Shown: positions 6,585 to 10,656 of the stretch, in pieces
How the letters are laid out: each line of letters opens with the position of its first letter
Position numbering within the stretch: position 1 is the first letter of the stretch
Assembly (NCBI GenBank): GCA_030619615.1
Contig: JAUXBC010000012.1
Location: 1 to 14,586, forward strand
Source: Dehalococcoidia bacterium
GTDB lineage: Bacteria; Chloroflexota; Dehalococcoidia; E44-bin15
Direction: 5' to 3'
Length of the DNA: 14,586 nt
Notes under the pieces: model-generated
The model's database searches: none
Told to the model about the DNA's origin: nothing
What the model saw: the letters and a program-made list of their open reading frames with translations, nothing else
Position numbers and translations under genes: made by a program

Positions 6585-6974
6585 TCAATCAAAGTACCGA
6601 CCATCATCGGGGAAAAAAAAGAGGTGCACCGATGTCTCTTTGGGACCGGGTTGGCTTGTGGCCTCCTCGTTTAGCCACCAGCTATGGAAGACATGCTGCC
6701 CAGCATAATAGTCCAGTGCCGACTTCTCGAAGACAAGTATCGGCTTACCAAGCACACGCCTCGCTGCCGGGTTTATTATCTCCTTGATCCTGAACAGAAC
6801 ATCCATGTGAGAGGTTTCGCCCAATAGCTCCTTTAGCTCATCGAGCCTGGCGTGCCTATTTCTCCAAAAGTACCAGAGCATCTTTGCACTGATTTCGTCC
6901 ACTAAACGAACGACCTCGGCTATTTCCTCAGGCTCGATGTGACTTGCCCTATCCTTGGCATGGCTCTCAGCCAC
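6585..6974 (-). CDS. Hypothetical protein, possibly winged-helix, coupled to the GvpK-like gene
   Basis: I do not recognise this family. From the chosen start it is 129 residues. The middle (about 20-80) is helical: VVRLVDEISAKMLWYFWR, then LDELKELLGETSHMDVLFRIKEIIN followed by GKPILVFEKS, which reads like helix-turn-helix plus wing. The C-terminal part is aromatic and histidine-rich (VFHSWWLNEE, VHLFFFPDDGRYFD), with no signal peptide or membrane segment. I start it at GTG 6974, preceded by GGGGAG at good spacing and overlapping the upstream stop codon (GTGGCTGA), which suggests coupling; a TTG at 6989 lacks a ribosome site. It must act with, or be expressed with, the GvpK-like protein. No terminator is seen downstream. 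Confidence 0.7.
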   Translation of the reverse strand: MAESHAKDRASHIEPEEIAEVVRLVDEISAKMLWYFWRNRHARLDELKELLGETSHMDVLFRIKEIINPAARRVLGKPILVFEKSALDYYAGQHVFHSWWLNEEATSQPGPKETSVHLFFFPDDGRYFD

Positions 6975-7311
6975 TGGATCTCCCCTCAAGCTTTTCTACC
7001 CTAGGGGTTAAAGAATCCGGATTTAGCGCAGCGGATAGGAGGTGATCCACCAGGCGGTCGAAGTCATATACAGATTGTCGAAGGGTAGGGGCGACCCCCT
7101 TATTCCCTTTTATCTGGTCAAGCGCCGCATCCAGGTCCATTAGGGTGACCCTCCATCTTTCGATCTCCTCCTCGCTAACACCGTTTTGTTGCATTCGATG
7201 GAGGCGATCGAGCTTCAGGGCATCCTTTGTTATCTCTGAGAGGGTGATAGCCAAAGCGAGCACCCCTCTCGTAAGGTTGTCTTGCCGAAGATTAGATCCC
7301 GTGCTCTTCAT
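6967..7311 (-). CDS. GvpK-like small helical protein
   Basis: A 114-residue protein resembling gas-vesicle accessory protein GvpK. The central block from LTRGVLALAITLSEI through LHRMQQNGVSEEEIERW and LMDLDAALDQIKG follows the GvpK pattern: helical start, basic RxxR-like stretch, Gly-turn, xEEExERxxxxLMxLxxxxxxIK. The usual ending (DLNLDLGPLG) is replaced by VYDFDRLVDHLLS. No gas-vesicle shell gene (gvpA) or other gvp gene is in the window, so a role in gas vesicles is doubtful; a scaffold or regulatory function is equally possible. The ribosome site is weak (AGAG). It follows a highly structured 190-base intergenic region and overlaps the next gene by 8 bases. The family call is from memory of the pattern only. 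Confidence 0.6.
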   Translation of the reverse strand: MKSTGSNLRQDNLTRGVLALAITLSEITKDALKLDRLHRMQQNGVSEEEIERWRVTLMDLDAALDQIKGNKGVAPTLRQSVYDFDRLVDHLLSAALNPDSLTPRVEKLEGRSSG

Positions 7312-7341
7312 CGCCTGATTCTCTTTGACGAAGGTTTTCAG

Positions 7342-7373
7342 GACCGGGGCTTTGCCGAGGCAAAGCCCCGGTC
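7342..7373. repeat. Perfect 14-bp hairpin upstream of the GvpK-like gene
   Basis: GACCGGGGCTTTGC (7342-7355) pairs perfectly with 7360-7373 around a CGAG loop. It lies about 31 bases before the GvpK-like ATG, in the same minus-strand leader as the structure at 7380-7490. No T run follows on either strand, so it is not a standard terminator. Confidence 0.85.
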
Positions 7374-7379
7374 AAAAGA

Positions 7380-7401
7380 GCTCCCCTGTTGCCCGGGGAG
7401 C
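7380..7401 (-). terminator. Terminator-like hairpin competing with the 7395-7490 structure
   Basis: Minus strand GCTCCCC GGGCAACA GGGGAGC followed by TCTTTTG: a 7-bp stem and a short, imperfect T run. Its 5' arm (plus-strand 7395-7401) is the same sequence that closes the long structure 7395-7490, so the two folds exclude each other. It may be the terminator of the winged-helix gene or an attenuator for the GvpK-like gene. Confidence 0.5.
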
Positions 7402-7490
7402 ATGGCTAATCCCTGGGAACAGCGGCAACCCTTTTTTAAAGCTGCAGCAAGGGCTAACCGCTAGAGCGCTGAAATTAGCTAATGTCCCCT
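7395..7490 (-). ncRNA. Unassigned structured leader element
   Basis: A long imperfect palindrome of about 95 bases. The outer helix pairs GGGGA 7395-7399 with TCCCC 7485-7489, CAT 7401-7403 with ATG 7482-7484, and GCTAAT 7405-7410 with ATTAGC 7474-7479. The inner helix pairs AGCGG 7421-7425 with CCGCT 7458-7462 and CCCTT 7429-7433 with AAGGG 7449-7453. Small bulges and asymmetric internal loops look more like a folded RNA than a DNA operator. It lies between the winged-helix gene and the GvpK-like gene and matches no riboswitch class I can recall. The minus orientation is inferred from gene direction and the hairpin that follows. Confidence 0.5.
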
Positions 7491-7503
7491 TCATCTGGTG
7501 GCA

Positions 7504-7713
7504 CTAAATAGGGAAGTATTGCCTAGTCTGTTCGTCTCTGCGGATCTTGCCCTGATCCATCAACTGGCGAATCGTTCTGCCAACCTCGATCCTGGAGACG
7601 CCAAGGGCTTCCTCGATAGCGGGCAGCTTTGTCCCAGGGTGCTGGGTAACATAAGACAAGATTCTTTCTGCCAAAGTCGGTCTCACCTGTGCTGCCCCTT
7701 TACTTCTAGACAT
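7504..7713 (-). CDS. Small winged-helix DNA-binding protein
   Basis: A 69-residue protein consisting only of a winged helix-turn-helix: helix 1 LAERILSYVTQHP, helix 2 KLPAIEEALG, recognition helix SRIEVGRTIRQLMDQG, wing KIRRDEQTRQYFPI. The basic N terminus (MSRSKGAAQVR) would suit DNA binding. No ligand-binding or dimerisation domain is attached, so it could be an autoregulator or architectural factor. The start has a strong ribosome site (GGGAGG about 7 bases before ATG). It stands first in the minus-strand cluster with the GvpK-like and hypothetical genes, 192 bases downstream. Its own upstream region contains the 59-base inverted repeat and a 17-base palindrome that are candidate binding sites. 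Confidence 0.75.
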   Translation of the reverse strand: MSRSKGAAQVRPTLAERILSYVTQHPGTKLPAIEEALGVSRIEVGRTIRQLMDQGKIRRDEQTRQYFPI

Positions 7714-7748
7714 AATCCTACCTCCCGAATTTCCAATCCTTGCGGGGC

Positions 7749-7807
7749 AGGTCAGGGCACACCTTCACTTGGCTTTTGAGCGGAGCCCGGGGAGTGTGCC
7801 CTGACCT
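7749..7807. repeat. Perfect 14-bp inverted repeat with 31-base loop
   Basis: AGGTCAGGGCACAC (7749-7762) and GTGTGCCCTGACCT (7794-7807) are exact inverted repeats. The loop contains a smaller GGCT/AGCC stem. It lies 36 bases upstream of the winged-helix ATG, within its leader or promoter region. No flanking duplication or transposase supports a mobile origin. Confidence 0.85.
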
Positions 7808-7889
7808 TTCAGAAGCTATCGATTTCCATTCTAAAATTATGACCCCCTTGGCGCTACACCCAGAGGGCTCAAGTTGGCAAGGACGGTTT

Positions 7890-7906
7890 GGTCAACTTTT
7901 TTGACC
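7890..7906. promoter_or_regulatory. Operator-like palindrome
   Basis: GGTCAA CTTTT TTGACC is a perfect 6-bp inverted repeat with a 5-base spacer, in the 189-base gap between the winged-helix gene and the response-regulator terminator. The rest of this gap shows a poor minus-strand CATAAT near 7836-7841 and no convincing full promoter. Confidence 0.35.
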
Positions 7907-7943
7907 TAAAAGGGTCGCTCAGTTCATTTTGAAATTGTCTGTT

Positions 7944-7968
7944 AAGAAAAGAGACCCAATAGGGTCTC
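7944..7968 (-). terminator. Terminator of the response regulator / kinase operon
   Basis: Minus strand GAGACCC TATT GGGTCTC followed by TTTTCTT: a perfect 7-bp stem with a T run, 28 bases after the response-regulator stop codon. Confidence 0.85.
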
Positions 7969-7996
7969 AAAAGATTCCAATTTTATGAAGGTCGGC

Positions 7997-8632
7997 TTAA
8001 AGCAGACCTCTCCTATAGGCCTCGGCCACTGCCTCAGCGCGATCCTTAACCCCTAATCTATCGAAGATGTGGCTTACCCCCCGTTTCACCGTGGTCTCGC
8101 TCAAGAAAAGCTTAGCAGCGATCTCCTTATTGGTCGACCCGGTAGCAATTAAGCGTATGATTCCAAGCTCTCGTGGCGAGAGACAACACTTCTCACTGTT
8201 CTTGCCTCTAGCTAAGGAGGCAAACTCGCTAAAAAGTTCCCTGCTCAGAGAGCGGTGGAGTATCGACTCCCCTCGATGCACCGCTCTGATCGCCTGGATG
8301 AGCTCATCATTTCCCACATCCTTAATTAGGTAGCCCACAGCACCAGCCTCGATAGCTTGAGCCAGGTATTGGTCCCCATAAAGGGTCAATACAATGGCAT
8401 TTGCTTCAGGGTGATGCTCTTTGATCTGGCGGATCGTTTCCACGCCCCCCATGCCGGGCATCCTGATGTCCAAGACAACGATATCAGGGGAGACAGTCCT
8501 TATTTGATGAAGCGCCTCCTCACCGCTGGCTGCCTCACCTACCACCTCCATATCCTCCTCCAGCTCGAGCATACGCCTGAGCCCCTGACGCACCACCGGG
8601 TGGTCATCTACCAGTAGAACTCGAATGCTCAC
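7997..8632 (-). CDS. NarL/FixJ-family response regulator
   Basis: A 211-residue cytoplasmic transcription factor. The receiver domain has acidic pocket D9-D10, phosphoacceptor D55 in VVLDIRMPGMGG, T83 region IVLTLY and the conserved lysine in YLIKD. The C-terminal LuxR-type helix-turn-helix runs from LSPRELGIIRLIATGSTNKEIAAKLFLSETTVK to the end; TVKRGVSHI has Gly where most relatives have Asn or His. Start codon is GTG, with AAGGAGAG ending immediately before it, an unusually tight spacing; an in-frame TAA eight codons upstream excludes earlier starts. It lies 38 bases downstream of the kinase gene and is its evident partner. Target genes cannot be inferred from the window. Confidence 0.95.
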   Translation of the reverse strand: MSIRVLLVDDHPVVRQGLRRMLELEEDMEVVGEAASGEEALHQIRTVSPDIVVLDIRMPGMGGVETIRQIKEHHPEANAIVLTLYGDQYLAQAIEAGAVGYLIKDVGNDELIQAIRAVHRGESILHRSLSRELFSEFASLARGKNSEKCCLSPRELGIIRLIATGSTNKEIAAKLFLSETTVKRGVSHIFDRLGVKDRAEAVAEAYRRGLL

Positions 8633-8670
8633 CTCTCCTTCCTGGGATGGGAATTAGAAGACTGAAGAAG

Positions 8671-10260
8671 CTAGCCCGTCGCCATTTTCGCCATGGGGGA
8701 GAGCTCCTTGGGTAGCGAGGTTGAGAGGGGAAGGGTTAGCGTTACCATGGTTCCTGCTCCCTCTGTGGTTTCCATCCTGATGGTGCCGCCCAGGGTTTCC
8801 GCTCTATCCTTCATGCCAAGAAGCCCTACATTCTTTGCTGACCTTGCGTTGCCGAGCACCTGGCAAAGATCGAACCCCTTGCCATTGTCCCTGATCGCCA
8901 AGGAGAGCTCATCCCCCCGAAAGCGGAGGATAACATCGACCTCCGTTGCTTGAGCATGCTTTCTCACGTTAGCCAGGGCCTCTTGGGTGACCCGATAGAT
9001 GGCGATCTGGGAAATTGGGGGCAGGCTGGGGGGAGCACCCTCGATCTCAAAGGAACAGGCGATGCCTGTTTCGTTTTCAAAGTTCTTTAGATTCTGATGG
9101 AGCGTCCCGAAAAGACCCAGCTCCTCCAAGGCGGGAGGGTAAAGATCGACGATCACCCGGCGAAGCTCTTTTGTGCTCTGATCGATGAGGTTCTTTATCT
9201 CGGAGAGTTCCATCCCGGCCCGGGGGACATTACATTTATTGAGAATCTTATGGAGGGCTTGAATTCGATAACAGGCGGCAACCATCCATTGGGCGGCACC
9301 ATCGTGGACCTCCAGGGAGATCCTTTTCCTTTCATGCTCCTGAGCGAGGGTGGTCTGCTTCAGGAGCTGCTCCACCCGATTTTGCTGGGTTTTCACCCTA
9401 CTAAAGAGCCTGGCGTTTTCGATGGCAATCGCCGCTTGGCCACATAGGATGGAGAGGAGTTCCAGGTCACTATAGTTGAAGGGAGCCCCCCCGGTCTTGC
9501 TGCTCCTCAATACACCGATCACCCCCCCTTTGGCCACCAGGGGCAGGCAAAGCACTGAGGAGGCCCCCATCTCGGTCATCGCCCTTTTTAGAGAAGGGTC
9601 AATGGGTGTCTCCTCGGTAAGCAAGAGCGGCTTTGCTGTCTTCGCCACCCAGCCGGCGAGCACCTCCCCCTTCCCTTCCTCACTATTGTTTAGCCTCTGC
9701 AAAGGGCCAAGGGCTGCCTTCACCACGAGCTCCTGCCCCCCTTCATCGAGGAGCATCAGAGAGACGCTATCGGCCTCGGTCTCCCTCCAAACGATCTCCA
9801 GGATGACATCGAAAAGCTTCCCCAGCTTCACCTCGGAGAGGAGGGTTTTGCTGATCTCAAAGAGGGGGAGCAGCGCCTTTAGCCTTTTGTTATCCCTAAC
9901 TAGCCTCCTTCTCTCCAGAGCATCCTCAATGGCCCTCTCCAGCTCGCTTGCCGTAAAGCGATAGGCCAAAAAGGCCTGGGGCCCCGATTTTAGGGTTTGA
10001 AGGGCGCTATCTATGCTCTGGTGGTTACCAAGGAGGACGAGGGCTATAGAGGGATCGCTCCTTCTCACCGCCTCCACTAGACCCAATCCTGCCCTGGTTT
10101 CGGTGATCAGGAGGTCGAAGCGTTCCTTCCTGATGAGTTGGATCGCTTCTTCCTTGCTAGGAACACCCGCCACCTGGTAGCTTTCCCCGATCGCCGCCTC
10201 TATCCTTTCCAGGAGCGAGGCTTGGCTTGTATCCACCACCAGGATTTTCCCCTTTGGCAT
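8671..10260 (-). CDS. Pseudo-receiver/GAF/HisKA_3 histidine kinase
   Basis: A soluble 529-residue NarX/DegS-type sensor kinase with no membrane segment. Residues 5-115 form a receiver-like domain (KILVVDTS to SELERAIEDAL) in which the phosphoacceptor Asp is replaced by Glu54 (LLITETRAG) and the conserved Lys is missing (FLAYRFT). Residues about 135-285 are a GAF domain (LFEISKTLL to AIAIENARLF). HisKA_3 follows with ERKRISLEVHDGAAQ, phosphoacceptor His319. The HATPase domain has N-box LANVRKHAQA, DNGKGFDL and GLLGMKDRAETLGG. The signal is thus probably a cytoplasmic ligand of the GAF or receiver-like domain. Expression appears to be controlled by the c-di-GMP riboswitch upstream; the ribosome site is weak (GGGGG). 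Partner: the response regulator downstream. Confidence 0.93.
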   Translation of the reverse strand: MPKGKILVVDTSQASLLERIEAAIGESYQVAGVPSKEEAIQLIRKERFDLLITETRAGLGLVEAVRRSDPSIALVLLGNHQSIDSALQTLKSGPQAFLAYRFTASELERAIEDALERRRLVRDNKRLKALLPLFEISKTLLSEVKLGKLFDVILEIVWRETEADSVSLMLLDEGGQELVVKAALGPLQRLNNSEEGKGEVLAGWVAKTAKPLLLTEETPIDPSLKRAMTEMGASSVLCLPLVAKGGVIGVLRSSKTGGAPFNYSDLELLSILCGQAAIAIENARLFSRVKTQQNRVEQLLKQTTLAQEHERKRISLEVHDGAAQWMVAACYRIQALHKILNKCNVPRAGMELSEIKNLIDQSTKELRRVIVDLYPPALEELGLFGTLHQNLKNFENETGIACSFEIEGAPPSLPPISQIAIYRVTQEALANVRKHAQATEVDVILRFRGDELSLAIRDNGKGFDLCQVLGNARSAKNVGLLGMKDRAETLGGTIRMETTEGAGTMVTLTLPLSTSLPKELSPMAKMATG

Positions 10261-10283
10261 AATACCCCCGAAGGCTTCAGGAA

Positions 10284-10319
10284 GAAAAAAACTCTCCGGG
10301 CTGGTTGCCCGAAGAGTTT
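10284..10319 (-). terminator. Riboswitch-controlled terminator before the kinase gene
   Basis: Minus strand ACTCTTCGGGC loops back on GCCCGGAGAGTT (one mismatch, 5-base loop), followed by seven T residues. It sits between the c-di-GMP-I aptamer and the kinase ATG. Plus-strand 10299-10309 (ggctggttgcc) in its loop region can pair with the aptamer's 3' strand at 10341-10352, giving an antiterminator. Confidence 0.88.
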
Positions 10320-10334
10320 ATTACGTGCTTCCTA

Positions 10335-10432
10335 CTCGGCGGCAACCCAGCCGTCATGGCTCAATAAGTGAGCTTTAGACCTGTGGCTTTGCGCCCCCCG
10401 ATTTCTCGGGGTTTGCCTTTTTCGCCTGGCTC
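10335..10432 (-). ncRNA. Cyclic-di-GMP-I (GEMM-I) riboswitch
   Basis: The minus strand carries the diagnostic blocks of the class in order: AGGCAAACC, a P2 hairpin CCCCGA-GAAA-TCGGGG with GNRA tetraloop, GGCGCAAAGCC, AGGTCTAA, a P3 hairpin (GCTCA/TGAGC at 10359-10373), CATGACGGC, and the tetraloop-receptor/P1 strand TGGGTTGCCG. The base at the position equivalent to the ligand-contacting G20 is G (about 10417), which favours c-di-GMP over cGAMP; that alignment is mine, by eye. It precedes an intrinsic terminator and the histidine kinase/response regulator operon. The competing pairing predicts that ligand binding promotes termination. Confidence 0.92.
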
Positions 10433-10452
10433 TCCCTGAGAGCGCATAGGAA

Positions 10453-10481
10453 AGAATAGAGCCTTGGCCTAGGAATTGCAA
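10453..10481 (-). promoter_or_regulatory. Likely promoter of the riboswitch/kinase transcript
   Basis: Minus strand TTGCAA (10476-10481), 17 bases, TATTCT (10453-10458). The predicted start near 10446 lies about 14 bases before the aptamer, as expected. The boxes deviate from consensus, so activation by an upstream-bound factor is possible. Confidence 0.45.
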
Positions 10482-10495
10482 ACGCCGAGAAATTC

Positions 10496-10536
10496 GCTTA
10501 TGTCAAGCAAGATGAAGCTAGATTAGCTTATGTCAA
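10496..10536. repeat. Direct repeat pair with central palindrome between kinase and dnaE promoters
   Basis: GCTTATGTCAA occurs at 10496-10506 and 10526-10536, start to start exactly 30 bases. Between and overlapping them, AAGCTA GAT TAGCTT (10515-10529) is a perfect inverted repeat. The two copies lie on one face of the helix, upstream of the kinase leader promoter and upstream of the dnaE -10, so they are candidate regulator sites. On the minus strand each contains TTGACA, but no matching -10 follows either copy. Confidence 0.6.
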
Positions 10537-10544
10537 CTCTCTCC

Positions 10545-10550
10545 TATAAT
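10545..10550 (+). promoter_or_regulatory. Possible upstream -10 box for dnaE
   Basis: Perfect TATAAT about 107 bases before the dnaE ATG, without a recognisable -35. It would give a leader of about 100 bases lacking a ribosome site. The remaining bases 10551-10641 show nothing else I can name. Confidence 0.3.
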
Positions 10551-10641
10551 ATCTCTCTATTGCTCACCGTTGCTTCCAATTTCGGCCAATTTTATCTAGT
10601 TTTAGCCCCAGCCTTGCCTTCTACGGTTTAGGCAGCGCCTA

Positions 10642-10650
10642 TGCTATAAT
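10642..10650 (+). promoter_or_regulatory. Extended -10 element directly upstream of dnaE
   Basis: TGCTATAAT (TGN plus perfect TATAAT) followed by six bases (acttta) and the dnaE ATG. No Shine-Dalgarno is present, so a leaderless dnaE mRNA is predicted. Same geometry as at folC. Confidence 0.62.
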
Positions 10651-10656
10651 ACTTTA

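Noticed and set aside
6975..6989. TTG start for the hypothetical gene after the GvpK-like gene
   Set aside because: GTG at 6974 has GGGGAG at proper spacing and overlaps the upstream stop; TTG has no ribosome site.
7395..7490. Integron attC site, suggested by the long imperfect palindrome
   Set aside because: The terminal RYYYAAC/GTTRRRY core sites are absent; the TAAC-like bases lie inside the structure and do not match the consensus.
7749..7807. Miniature transposable element
   Set aside because: Only 59 bases, no flanking target duplication, no transposase and no second copy in the window.
10501..10536. Minus-strand TTGACA boxes in the direct repeats as promoters
   Set aside because: No acceptable -10 hexamer lies 16-18 bases downstream of either copy.
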